Source of the DNA: Acidobacteria bacterium Mor1
GTDB lineage: Bacteria > Acidobacteriota > Polarisedimenticolia > Polarisedimenticolales > Polarisedimenticolaceae
DNA: 64,000 nucleotides
Assembly (NCBI GenBank): GCA_001664505.1
Contig: CP011806.1
Span: 4,168,177 to 4,232,176 of the forward strand
Reading direction: 5' to 3'
Positions 15,802 to 23,799 of this stretch are shown here, one piece after another. The first letter of the stretch is position 1; every line of letters starts with the position of its first letter. A program made the translations under genes and the position numbers. Under the pieces are notes generated by a model. That model had not been told where the DNA came from. It did not search any database and was given only the letters and a program-made list of their open reading frames with translations.

Positions 15802-17430
15802 TCAGTCTTCGGAGTTGTGCTTTACTCGCATCCGTTTCCGCACCGCGCGGGAGTAAAGCACCGCGGGAAGAATGACCAGTACCACGGTGGCCGCGAGGAC
15901 GCCGACGTAGGTGTTGCCGACGGTCGATAGGTCGGAGAGCGTCGACGCAGTCTCGTTGTTGACCTCGCGAGCGTAGGCGATCGGACCGATGGCGGCATCC
16001 CGGGCATTGGAGAACCCCTGGCTGAAGGCGTTCTCCCAACCCAGTCCCGAGAGCGAGCCGTAGGCCTTGTAGCCGATCGCCGAGGCCCCCATGGCCACGA
16101 CACCGATCCCGATGGTGCCCATGGCGTAGAACCCCAGGCCGATGGCGCCGACGGAGAAAACACCGAGGGACAGGATGCCGACGCTGATCGGAGCGACTGC
16201 GATGCCACCCCAGGCGAACAGCAGCCCGAACGCCACATCACCGGCGGCAATCCAGCCGAACGCCGTGGGCTCTCCCTCTTCCGGAAGGCCGAACTGGATG
16301 TGCACCAGCGGCACACCCAGGAGGCGCAGGCGACTCTTGAACTGTCGCCGTTTGGAGTCAGGATGGTCCTGGGGGGCCTGGAACTTCTCCGGATGATTCC
16401 GCCGTTCGGCGGCTCTCATGCGCCGTGTTCCCCGTAGCATCAGAGGGGTGAGCACCACATAAAGTGCGACGAAGAAGAGGACCAGGCCCTGGGCGAGCCA
16501 GCCCAGAAGCTCCGCGCGATCGGGTGATTGAAGCGCCGCATAGCGCAGGGCCAACATACCTGCGACGAATGTGAGCGCAGTGCCCAGAAACGTCGCCGCA
16601 GCGACCTTGACCGCCCTCCGTTCCCGATCGGTGCGGGACTGGTCCAGGTTGGCGCGCACGGCGAAGAACGAGCCAATCAGCCCGGAGATCGAGGCGAGCA
16701 CGGTGACGATGCTCGCCCACTTGAAGGTCCAGCCGACCTTGACGGCGGCGGCTCCGGCGCCGGCGGCCTTGGCCGGGGGAGCCAGGGTGGCGATGACCGC
16801 CGCTACCCCCGCGGTGAACGCCGGGCCCGGGGTGCTGCGTTCGAGGGCACCCTCGACGAAGGAGAGCATCTTCTCCTGCAGCAACTTGCGGCCGCGGGAC
16901 AACCGTTGCTTCGCCGCCGCCTCGGTGAGGTCGAGCTGCTCGGCAACCTGGGCCAGCGATCGATCCTCCCGGTAGTACAGCACCAGGGTTTCCCGGTAAG
17001 TCTCGGGCACCGACTCCAGCGCCTGCCACAGCAGGGCGTTTTCCTGTTCCTTCATGACGGCATGCTCCGCGGACGGGTCGGTGGATTCGAAACTGAGGGC
17101 GGTATCCAGGTCGCCGGCCCGGCCGAGAGGGCGGCGGGATTCCGAGCGCCGGTGATGCCGGACCTTGTGCCGCAGGATCCCGCAGAGCCAGGCCTTGAGT
17201 TTCTCCGGGTCGCTCAGGTTGCCGAGTTTCTTCCAGGCCTCGACGAAGGCCTCCTGAGCCACGTCTTCACTCTCGGACAGGTTTCCCAGGGAGGCGTAGG
17301 CCAGGGAGCAGAGCAGGCGCTGGTAGCGGGCGACGATCGCTCCGAAAGCCTGACGGTCCCCCTCCATGGACGCCGCCACCAGGGTCTCGTCCCCCGCCTC
17401 TGCGCCGAGTTGTCGTTTGCTCAGTTTCAT
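15802..17430 (-). CDS. ECF-type sigma factor fused to a polytopic membrane domain
   Basis: A 542-residue protein. Residues 15-190 are a complete sigma-70 family core: region 2 (AFGAIVARYQRLLCSLAYASLGNLSESEDVAQEAFVEAWKKL) and region 4 (ALESVPETYRETLVLYYREDRSLAQVAEQLDLTEAAAKQRLSRGRKLLQ). Residues 200-542 add several membrane helices: about 235-258, 277-297, 308-330, a Gly-rich hydrophobic stretch 395-455 with GxxAxG-like periodicity (IGLGFYAMGTIGIGVVAMG), and 505-526. This predicts a sigma factor tethered to the membrane, needing release or contacting RNA polymerase there. No anti-sigma gene adjoins it, so the extension may act in its place (inference). A GGAAC-N16-GTC promoter match precedes it. 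Confidence 0.88.
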   Translation of the reverse strand: MKLSKRQLGAEAGDETLVAASMEGDRQAFGAIVARYQRLLCSLAYASLGNLSESEDVAQEAFVEAWKKLGNLSDPEKLKAWLCGILRHKVRHHRRSESRRPLGRAGDLDTALSFESTDPSAEHAVMKEQENALLWQALESVPETYRETLVLYYREDRSLAQVAEQLDLTEAAAKQRLSRGRKLLQEKMLSFVEGALERSTPGPAFTAGVAAVIATLAPPAKAAGAGAAAVKVGWTFKWASIVTVLASISGLIGSFFAVRANLDQSRTDRERRAVKVAAATFLGTALTFVAGMLALRYAALQSPDRAELLGWLAQGLVLFFVALYVVLTPLMLRGTRRMRAAERRNHPEKFQAPQDHPDSKRRQFKSRLRLLGVPLVHIQFGLPEEGEPTAFGWIAAGDVAFGLLFAWGGIAVAPISVGILSLGVFSVGAIGLGFYAMGTIGIGVVAMGASAIGYKAYGSLSGLGWENAFSQGFSNARDAAIGPIAYAREVNNETASTLSDLSTVGNTYVGVLAATVVLVILPAVLYSRAVRKRMRVKHNSED

Positions 17431-17455
17431 GGTTCTCGCTCAAGAGTGCCCGCCC

Positions 17456-17535
17456 GGTGACGGAAGGTGACACGTTTTTCGAAAAAAGTTCCTCGGAACC
17501 GGTTTTCTCGAAAAACCGCCGAATTCCTGTCACCT
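17456..17535. promoter_or_regulatory. Complex divergent promoter/operator with ECF-type match
   Basis: GGTGAC occurs twice 10 bp apart (17456, 17466) and its complement GTCACC at 17529-17534; the outer pair AGGTGACA/TGTCACCT (17465-17472, 17528-17535) is an 8-bp inverted repeat. At the centre is GTTCC-TC-GGAAC (17488-17499), flanked by A/T blocks with CGAAAAAC-type sequence on both sides. On the minus strand GGAAC is followed after 16 nt by GTC, the layout of ECF-sigma promoters, with the sigma gene starting about 30 nt further on. This suggests autoregulation and shared control with the divergent operon. Confidence 0.5.
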
Positions 17536-17612
17536 GGAGCGCCGGTTGGGGCACTCGTTCATCGACACCGCGAACCGATCGGCGGCCGGCTGCCGCCCGT
17601 GAAAGGAAAACG

Positions 17613-18212
17613 ATGAACGAACCCAAACCCTCCTGCACCATCGCACGCATCCTGCTGGCCACCATTGTGGCGGCCTTGATGACCGGCCTCGTCGATGCCG
17701 GAACCCTGAGTCCCCTGGTCGACGACTTCAGCGACCCGGCCCGGAACTCCCTCGAGATCCAACGCATGTTCCTCGACGACACCAGCGCCGGCGGCAAGAC
17801 CCGGGTCGAGCACCGGGTCCAGGCCGGCGTCCTCTCGGTCAGCGGAGAGATCGAGCCCCCGCGAGGCCAGCCCGGTTGGTCCAGCACGGTGCTGCTGTTG
17901 GATCCGAAAGGGCAGCCCCGCGATGCCAGCGCCTACCAGGGCATCCGGCTGCGGATCCGCATCAGCCAGGGGAACGTTTCGATCTCCGCCAACAGCTCGA
18001 AGGTCGCCAACTTCGACTACCACGCCGCAACGGTGACCGTGCCCGGCGACGGCAAGTTCCATGAGGTGAAGATCCCGTTCTCGTCGATGCAGCGCATGTG
18101 GTCCGAGAAGACCTCCCTCGATGCCCGCACCATCGCCAGCATCAGCCTCGTCGCTTTCGGCGTACGCAAGGGTCCGTTCGACTTCGAGGTCGACGAACTC
18201 TCCTTCTACTAG
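17613..18212 (+). CDS. Secreted CIA30-family protein
   Basis: A 199-residue exported protein. ATG 17613 has GAAAGGA 6 nt upstream and begins a signal peptide cleaved near VDAGTL. The mature part, from LVDDFSDPARNS through YQGIRLRIRISQGNVSISANS, YHAATVTVPGDGKFHEVKIPFSSM, and ISLVAFGVRKGPFDFEVDELSFY, matches the CIA30 (NDUFAF1-like) beta-jelly-roll family. In bacteria these are usually secreted proteins of unknown, possibly carbohydrate-binding, function. It is followed 13 nt later by an acyltransferase and divergent from the membrane-fused sigma factor, which may control both. Confidence 0.82.
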   Translation: MNEPKPSCTIARILLATIVAALMTGLVDAGTLSPLVDDFSDPARNSLEIQRMFLDDTSAGGKTRVEHRVQAGVLSVSGEIEPPRGQPGWSSTVLLLDPKGQPRDASAYQGIRLRIRISQGNVSISANSSKVANFDYHAATVTVPGDGKFHEVKIPFSSMQRMWSEKTSLDARTIASISLVAFGVRKGPFDFEVDELSFY

Positions 18213-18225
18213 TCGGAGTCCGTTG

Positions 18226-19500
18226 ATGAACGCAGCCACTCACGCAGTTACGAACCCTCGCCTGGACTTCCTCGACGCTGCCCGGGCGTTCGCTCTGCTA
18301 CTCGGGATCGTCTTTCACGCCGGGCTGTCCTTCATTCCCGTGTTCATCGGGTGGGCCGTCATGGACGTGTCGACGAGCCCCTTGGTCTCGGCGTTCACGC
18401 TGGTCAGCCACTCGTTCCGCATGCCGCTTTTCTTTCTGCTGGCCGGATTCTTCGGCCACATGGTGTTCCACCGCAAGGGAGCCGGGCCCTTCGTGCTCAC
18501 CCGGCTCAAGCGGATCGCCGTGCCCTTCGCCGCCGGCTGGTTCCTGCTCTATCCGTTGATCGTCTCCGGCTGGGTCATCGGGGGGCAGAGTCTGGCCGGC
18601 GAGGTGGATATCCCGGCCGGGCTCGCGGCGGGTTTCCAGCGTCTCGCCGGGTTGCCGACCGGGCTGTGGGTCGGCACCCATCTCTGGTTTCTCTACTATC
18701 TTCTGTTGGTCCAGGCTGTTGTCCTGGTGTTGCGCGCGATCGCAAAGGCGACCGGGCTGTACCGGCCGCTGACGCGAGGGATCGACCTGGCGACCGGACG
18801 TATGGCAGGCTCCTGGATGGCCTTGCCCGTTCTCGCCGTGCCCACAGCCGGCTGCCTCTGGTTCATGAATCACTGGGGGCTGGATACCCCCGATCGATCC
18901 CTGCTCCCACACCTGCCGGTGCTGATGCTGTACGGAGGGTGTTTCGGCTTCGGTTGGGCGCTCCATCGTGTCGCCGGATCGGTCGAGCGCTTCGCCCGGG
19001 TATCGCCGGCGGCTGTGATCATGGCCGTCGCGGGTATCGCCTCGGCGGTGGTCTTGTCCGAGTTCCAGCACGCCCCGGGAGATCCGGGGTATCCGATCGC
19101 ACGGCTCGGGTTCGTTGCGGCCTACGCGCTGATGATGTGGTCCCTGGTGGCGCTGACCCTGGGTGCGGCCAGGCGTCTGCTCGATCGCCCGAGCCCCGCC
19201 GTTCGCTACCTCTCCGACGCCTCCTACTGGCTCTACCTGGTGCATCTGCCCATCGTGGTCTGGCTCCAGGTGGCGGTCGCCGAGTGGCCGCTCCACTGGT
19301 CGCTGAAGTTGGTGCTGATCTTCCTGGCGACCGTCGGCGTTTCGCTGCTTGCCTACGACCTGTTCGTACGCAGCACCTGGCTCGGAGCGATCCTGAACGG
19401 CAGGCGCAAGCCGAGGGCGTTGTTCGGGCGCCGGCGGGATGATTCGACCCGTGAACCCGAGAACGTACGAACCGGGAAGAAATCGGCGCTGAACGTGTGA
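18226..19500 (+). CDS. Acyltransferase 3 family membrane protein
   Basis: A 424-residue polytopic membrane protein. It opens with RLDFLDAARAFALLLGIVFHAGLSFIP, the signature of acyltransferase-3/OpgC proteins with the catalytic-type His in FHAG, followed by FRMPLFFLLAGFFGHMVFHRKGAGPFVLTRLKRIAVPFAAGW. About ten hydrophobic helices follow, and the late YLSDASYWLYLVHLPIVVWLQ segment is also typical. These enzymes transfer acyl (often O-acetyl or succinyl) groups to surface glycans or small molecules. The substrate is unknown. It starts 13 nt after the CIA30 gene stop, with CGGAG 6 nt before ATG, and has a basic C-terminal tail. Confidence 0.9.
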   Translation: MNAATHAVTNPRLDFLDAARAFALLLGIVFHAGLSFIPVFIGWAVMDVSTSPLVSAFTLVSHSFRMPLFFLLAGFFGHMVFHRKGAGPFVLTRLKRIAVPFAAGWFLLYPLIVSGWVIGGQSLAGEVDIPAGLAAGFQRLAGLPTGLWVGTHLWFLYYLLLVQAVVLVLRAIAKATGLYRPLTRGIDLATGRMAGSWMALPVLAVPTAGCLWFMNHWGLDTPDRSLLPHLPVLMLYGGCFGFGWALHRVAGSVERFARVSPAAVIMAVAGIASAVVLSEFQHAPGDPGYPIARLGFVAAYALMMWSLVALTLGAARRLLDRPSPAVRYLSDASYWLYLVHLPIVVWLQVAVAEWPLHWSLKLVLIFLATVGVSLLAYDLFVRSTWLGAILNGRRKPRALFGRRRDDSTREPENVRTGKKSALNV

Positions 19501-19554
19501 CCAACCCGCCCAGGGAGGCGTACTAAGTCGGGAGTCACGGAGGAGGGCCCGACT

Positions 19555-20769
19555 GTGTACCCGAAGATCGTCTGCCTTTCTGTTCTCGCGCTCCTACTTG
19601 CCCTGCCGGCGAGTGCCGGAATTCCACGGGTCGGTGAGTCCCCTCCGCCGCTACAGATCGCGGAGGTCATTCAGGGTGCCGAGAGCCTGGACCAGACCCT
19701 GAGCCGTCTCGAGGGCCGGGTGGTGGTCGTCGATTTCTTCGGCACCTGGTGCCTCGGCTGTATCGAGGCATTGCCCCACGCCAACGACGTGGTCGAGCGC
19801 TTTGCCTCCCGGGGCCTGGACTACGTGTTCGTCAGTGCGGAGACGCCGGATACCTTGCGGGAGTTCGTCGGGAACAACGAGGTGCGTCCCGCGGTCCTGA
19901 TCGACGACGGCGAACGGACGGTCGGCGACTGGGGTATCGGCCAGTGGCCCACGGCGGTGGTGATCGGCCGCGACGGCCGGGTGGCCGCGATTACCCATCC
20001 GGTGTACCTGACCGACGAAGTTCTCGAGCAACTGCTCGAAGGCCAGGCGATCGACGTTCCGGAGGTCGCGTTGCGCATACCGGGAAGCCTGGACTGGGAG
20101 TCGACCGCGAAGGTCGCCGGAGACCCCAAGCAGATCGTCGCCCAGGCGATCTTGCGCGCGAGCCCGGCGACCGAGGCGGTGATCCGGCTGGGCGACGACG
20201 GCAGCATCGTCGCCGACGGCGCCTCGATGATCGATCTCCTGGCGCTGGTCGGGGAAGCGCGGACCGTGGACGTCACCGTCGAGTTACCCGGGTACGACGA
20301 GGATCGCCGCTTCCGGGTCTCGGTACGGCCCGGCGACGGTGACGTGGCGACCGCCCGCCGGCAGCTTCAGCAACTCATCGAGTCATCATTTGGTGCATCG
20401 ATCCGGCTGGGGAAGCGGGAAGGGGAGTTCGCGGTGGTCAAACGCCTCCCGGGAGCCGAGGCGCCGAAGCAGAGCGAGCACGAGGGGAGCGGAGGAGGCA
20501 AGTGGCTCGACGGCGAGGTCGCGCTACAGGGAGCCCGAATCGACTTCCTGGCAAGGCTGGTCGCGATCTACGCCTACGAGATGGGGACCGAGTGGTCCCT
20601 GGACGAGACCGGATTGGCCGGCGCCTACGATTTCGAGTTCCGCTACGATCCCGAGAGCATCGACTCGCTTTCAGAGCAACTCGCGGGCTTCGGTCTGGCG
20701 ATCGCGCGGGAGCATCGGGCGATCCCGGCGGTGACGCTGCTGCCCGGCCCTGACGCAGTGAGGCCCTAG
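19555..20769 (+). CDS. TlpA-like thioredoxin fused to DUF3738 (TIGR03435-like) domain
   Basis: A 404-residue exported protein starting at GTG 19555 with GGAGGAGG 7 nt upstream. A signal peptide (MYPKIVCLSVLALLLALPASAG) is followed by a TlpA/ResA-type thioredoxin fold (about 30-165) with redox motif Cys-Leu-Gly-Cys in FFGTWCLGCIEALPHA and the cis-Pro loop GQWPTAVVI. The C-terminal half (about 190-404) ends with LDETGLAGAYDFEFRYDPES...SLSEQLAGFGLAIAREHRAIPAVTLLP. That is the pattern of the 'soil-associated' TIGR03435/DUF3738 domain, expanded in Acidobacteriota. It probably acts in periplasmic thiol chemistry. The fusion itself is known from that phylum; the DUF3738 role is not. Confidence 0.82.
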   Translation: MYPKIVCLSVLALLLALPASAGIPRVGESPPPLQIAEVIQGAESLDQTLSRLEGRVVVVDFFGTWCLGCIEALPHANDVVERFASRGLDYVFVSAETPDTLREFVGNNEVRPAVLIDDGERTVGDWGIGQWPTAVVIGRDGRVAAITHPVYLTDEVLEQLLEGQAIDVPEVALRIPGSLDWESTAKVAGDPKQIVAQAILRASPATEAVIRLGDDGSIVADGASMIDLLALVGEARTVDVTVELPGYDEDRRFRVSVRPGDGDVATARRQLQQLIESSFGASIRLGKREGEFAVVKRLPGAEAPKQSEHEGSGGGKWLDGEVALQGARIDFLARLVAIYAYEMGTEWSLDETGLAGAYDFEFRYDPESIDSLSEQLAGFGLAIAREHRAIPAVTLLPGPDAVRP

Positions 20770-20775
20770 CCGTGC

Positions 20776-21156
20776 CTATTGTGCTTTCGGTGCGAGGGCG
20801 ACCACGTATCCCAGCAGCCCCAGCCCGAGCAAGACCGGCATCGCCGCGACGGCGGTCACTTCGGGTACCGCGGTGTAGAGGAAGATCCCGAGCCCGCTTC
20901 CCAGCATGAGCATCACGAGGCCCGTGAGTTTGATCGCCTCGGTCCGCTTGCGCTGACCGATCTTCTCTTCCTCGCGAATCACCTCGAGTACCTGATTGCC
21001 CCCTGCGCCGCTCTGGTCAGCGACCTTGCGCAGGGTCTCGTTGCGCTGGAACTCCCGGCGTTCCCGGGAGCGGCTCTCGGCGAAGATCAGGATCGAAAGG
21101 AAGCTGAAAAACGCCAGGGCTCCCACCGACAGAAACAGCGCAAGTCCAATATCCAC
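20776..21156 (-). CDS. Small membrane protein, DUF6249-like
   Basis: A 126-residue membrane protein starting at GTG 21156 with AAGGAG 7 nt upstream. One membrane helix at about 4-25 (ALFLSVGALAFFSFLSILIF) is followed by a charged cytoplasmic segment (SRSRERREFQRNETLRKVADQSG...VIREEEKIGQRKRTEAIK) and two further helices (75-95, 100-122). Small proteins with this charged-linker layout (DUF6249-like) are frequent beside ECF sigma genes, as here, where it is divergent from one. The function is unknown and the family call is tentative. Confidence 0.7.
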   Translation of the reverse strand: MDIGLALFLSVGALAFFSFLSILIFAESRSRERREFQRNETLRKVADQSGAGGNQVLEVIREEEKIGQRKRTEAIKLTGLVMLMLGSGLGIFLYTAVPEVTAVAAMPVLLGLGLLGYVVALAPKAQ

Positions 21157-21261
21157 GGGGTTTCTCCTTGCGCCGGCTCCCGGGCAACCCGACGCGTACC
21201 GTTCTCGTTCATCGGGTACGACAGGGGCAGGCCGCGGTTGGTTCCCTCTTTTTCAGGCCTC

Positions 21262-21909
21262 ATGCCGAAAAGATCTGCGCTGGAAGAAATCGGGAACCCC
21301 CGGCCGGGAGCGACTGTCATACTCCCCGGGAGGAGAGTCCTGAACGCCGAGATCGACAGGGACCGAGAGTATGTTCGGCAGGCGCGCGGCGGCGACGCGG
21401 CGGCCTTCGAGGCGCTGGTGCGCCGTTGGCAGCGCCCCTTGTTGAATCTGGCCTACCGCTACTGTCGCGATCGAACCCTGGCCGAAGACATGGTCCAGGA
21501 GGCGTTCCTGCGGATCCATCGAAAGTTGGATCGCTACGACGAACGGGCGAAGTTCTCGTCGTGGATGTTCACCGTGGCCACCCGGGTCTTCATCTCCGAG
21601 GTGCGCCGGGTGCGGCCCGGCTGGCTGTTCGCCGACCAGGAGATCCTGGACCGGGCCGAGGGCGGCAGTTCGGATCCGGATTCAGGGATGCGCAGCGAGT
21701 GGGTACGCCGGGCGGTCCTGGCTCTCCCCGAGAAGTACCGGGACGCGGTGACCCTCTACTACTTCCACGAGCAGAACAACGAGCAGGCGGCGGCGAGTTT
21801 GGGTATCCCGGTCGGAACGCTGAAGACCCGGCTACACCGGGGACGTGCGCTCCTGGAGAAACGTCTGGGACGCAGCTTGCGGCCGGCGCCGGCCGCCGGA
21901 GAGGCTTGA
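21262..21909 (+). CDS. RNA polymerase ECF sigma factor
   Basis: A sigma-70 family ECF factor of about 190-215 residues. Region 2 reads EYVRQARGGDAAAFEALVRRWQRPLLNLAYRYCRDRTLAEDMVQEAFLRIHRKLDRYDERAKFSSWMFTVATRVFISEVRR; region 4 reads LALPEKYRDAVTLYYFHEQNNEQAAASLGIPVGTLKTRLHRGRALLEKRL. The start is unclear. ATG 21262 is the only ATG/GTG/TTG in frame but has no ribosome site, whereas GGGAGGAGAG lies just before an in-frame CTG at 21340, which would give the usual short N-terminus (LNAEIDRDRE). The next gene, 2 nt downstream, encodes a small membrane protein that may be its anti-sigma factor. Confidence 0.92.
   Translation: MPKRSALEEIGNPRPGATVILPGRRVLNAEIDRDREYVRQARGGDAAAFEALVRRWQRPLLNLAYRYCRDRTLAEDMVQEAFLRIHRKLDRYDERAKFSSWMFTVATRVFISEVRRVRPGWLFADQEILDRAEGGSSDPDSGMRSEWVRRAVLALPEKYRDAVTLYYFHEQNNEQAAASLGIPVGTLKTRLHRGRALLEKRLGRSLRPAPAAGEA
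21293..21318 (+). promoter_or_regulatory. Possible ECF-type promoter inside the annotated 5' end
   Basis: GGAAC (21293-21297) is followed after 18 nt by GTCATA (21316). This is slightly longer than the common 16-17 nt spacing. If real, transcription would start near 21325, downstream of ATG 21262 and upstream of the GGGAGGAGAG/CTG at 21340, supporting the shorter protein and autoregulation. Confidence 0.25.
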
Positions 21910-21911
21910 GC

Positions 21912-22250
21912 ATGGACGAGTTGGAACGAATTCTCGGCGAAGACGAGGGGCTGGAGCCGTCGTCAGGCTTCACCCGGCGAGTGATGGACGCGGTCGAGCA
22001 GCAGCAGGCGCCGCCACCGATCCCGTTCCCCTGGCTGCGGATCCTGCCGGCCTGTGCCGGGGCGTTGGTGGTCATCGTGGCCTTTGCGGCTCATCTGGCC
22101 GGTGATTCTCCGGACTCGACGCCGACCCGTGTGGTCAGCGGCTTTTGGGACCACCCGCTGGCGGACAAGCTCGGGTTGGCCCTGGCCACCCTGCTCGGGA
22201 GCCTGGCCGTGGCCGTGATCTCGCTGCGCCTGTTCGCTCCATCTCGTTGA
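21912..22250 (+). CDS. Small membrane protein, candidate anti-sigma factor
   Basis: A 112-residue protein starting at ATG 21912, 2 nt after the sigma factor stop. The N-terminal 45 residues are hydrophilic and acidic (MDELERILGEDEGLEPSSGFTRRVMDAVEQQQ), followed by two membrane helices (about 46-66 and 85-107). The FTRRVMDAVE segment is common at the N-terminus of small membrane proteins paired with ECF sigma genes in Acidobacteriota. No zinc-binding HxxxCxxC anti-sigma motif is present. An anti-sigma or accessory role is inferred from the operon position alone. Confidence 0.72.
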   Translation: MDELERILGEDEGLEPSSGFTRRVMDAVEQQQAPPPIPFPWLRILPACAGALVVIVAFAAHLAGDSPDSTPTRVVSGFWDHPLADKLGLALATLLGSLAVAVISLRLFAPSR

Positions 22251-22296
22251 TGGCCGGCGCTGCAACCGAATCGGGGTCTCGTCCGTTGTTTTCTCC

Positions 22297-23091
22297 GTGA
22301 GCGCTCGCAAACCAGACTGCTTTTTCAGGGAAAAGACCCTTTTCCCCGGGCAGGGCCACGACTGGAAGGCCCACCGGCACGACATCGTGACCCTGGTCGT
22401 GCACGGGCGCCTCGACGAGGTGTTCGCCGAGGGGGCCCAGCGCTGCGGCCGCTTCGAGCTGCACTTCAAACCGCACGGGACGCCGCACCGGACCCACACC
22501 GGCCCTGAGGGCGTGCGGATGTTCATGGTCGGCGTCGCCGGCACCGGCGGCGGTTTCCCGGTAGGTGGAGATGGCAGCCAGGGCTTCGACCGTCCGCAGC
22601 TCTGTGGTGGTGGCGTCCCGGTGGCCCGTGCGCTCCGACTGTTGCTGCCGCTGGTCGGGGAGGGGCACGGCCATCGGCCGATCGATCCTCGCACCTCTCT
22701 CGACCTCGCCGGCATTTTCGATGGCGCCGGCCGGCGGAAGAACGACGCGCCGAGCTGGATCACCGAGGTCCACGAGTTGATCCGGCCCGAGCAGGACGCG
22801 CCCACGAGCCTCGAGGGTCTCGCCGCTCGCTTCCGTGTGCACGCCGTTTACCTCGCTCGCGCATTCCGCCGGCACTACGGCGTTTCCATCGGCGCCATGC
22901 GGCGCCGGATGCGCATCGATCGCGCCGTGGACAACCTGACGCGATCCGGCGCATCGCTGGCGGAGTTGGCCATGGACCTGGGCTACGCCGACCAGAGCCA
23001 CTTCACCCGGGAGTTCAAGCGAGAGACCGGCTGGTCCCCGGGGCGCTTCCGCAACGCTGCTGCCGCGTGTGACTCGCTCGCCATGAGCTAG
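22297..23091 (+). CDS. AraC-family transcriptional regulator
   Basis: A 264-residue regulator starting at GTG 22297. The N-terminal part resembles a cupin sensor (FPGQGHDWKAHRHDIVTLVVHGRLDEVF with H-x-H, then LHFKPHGTPHRTHTGPEGVRMFMV). The C-terminal 100 residues are a double helix-turn-helix: SLEGLAARFRVHAVYLARAFRRHYGVSIGAMRRRMRIDRAVDNL and SLAELAMDLGYADQSHFTREFKRETGWSPGRFR, which matches the AraC signature closely. The inducer and targets are not evident. No clear ribosome site precedes the GTG, so the exact start is uncertain. Confidence 0.9.
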   Translation: MSARKPDCFFREKTLFPGQGHDWKAHRHDIVTLVVHGRLDEVFAEGAQRCGRFELHFKPHGTPHRTHTGPEGVRMFMVGVAGTGGGFPVGGDGSQGFDRPQLCGGGVPVARALRLLLPLVGEGHGHRPIDPRTSLDLAGIFDGAGRRKNDAPSWITEVHELIRPEQDAPTSLEGLAARFRVHAVYLARAFRRHYGVSIGAMRRRMRIDRAVDNLTRSGASLAELAMDLGYADQSHFTREFKRETGWSPGRFRNAAAACDSLAMS

Positions 23092-23235
23092 TCGAGGGTT
23101 GTCATCTCGCAACGTCCGTTGCGGTTCAACCAGACGCAAGATCAAACAACGCACTCGCGTTCCCTCTCGAGTCCCGTGAAAGACTCGGCGCAACGACGCG
23201 GTCTTGCAGCCGCGACGACCCGTGAAGGAGGGGCC

Positions 23236-23718
23236 ATGACTCATCGCTCAATCGCGAAATCCGTGTTTGGGATCGCGGTAGTCTTGGGAACGCTGATCGC
23301 AGAACCGTTGGTCGCGCCGGTGGAGGCGAAGACCTGCGAGGACTGTGTCGTCTACATCAGCTACGGTGTGCGCCAGATCTGCTTCTCGCAGCGGAAACCT
23401 GACTGCTTCGGCAAGATGATCGGGTCACGTTGTGGCCGCGGCGGGACGTGCCAGGAGTTCCGGCCGTGTGCGAAGCGCCCCGCAGGAGCCTGTTGCAAGT
23501 GCATCTACAGGTTCGAGACTCCGAGCGACCGGGGCTTGGAGGACGGGTCCGAGACGCTTCCATGGACGGTGCCCGGCATGCTGCAGTTGGGCGACGACGC
23601 CATGCTCGGTTCGTGCATCCCCGAGCCGCTTGACGCGGAGGAGGATGGTATTCCTGCGCTCGGGGCGGGGCTCGAAGGGCTCGCCGACGGCCACGCCGCG
23701 GACGGCATCGGCCCCTAG
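23236..23718 (+). CDS. Secreted cysteine-rich protein of unknown function
   Basis: A 160-residue protein. ATG 23236 follows GAAGGAGGGGCC; the signal peptide is cleaved near VEAKTC. The mature N-terminus holds ten cysteines in about 60 residues (TCEDC, QICF, PDCF, SRCG, GTCQ, RPCA, GACCKC), with an eleventh further on (GSCIPEP), suggesting a small disulfide-rich or metal-binding domain. The C-terminal 80 residues are acidic and low in structure. It lies 81 bases upstream of an alpha/beta hydrolase in the same direction. I know no family with this spacing. Confidence 0.7.
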   Translation: MTHRSIAKSVFGIAVVLGTLIAEPLVAPVEAKTCEDCVVYISYGVRQICFSQRKPDCFGKMIGSRCGRGGTCQEFRPCAKRPAGACCKCIYRFETPSDRGLEDGSETLPWTVPGMLQLGDDAMLGSCIPEPLDAEEDGIPALGAGLEGLADGHAADGIGP

Positions 23719-23799
23719 GCGCGCCGAAATCCAGGCCAGGTTCGGATCATTCAAGATTCGCCGGACGGTTGACCGCATCCTTGGGGCGGAGGCTCGACG

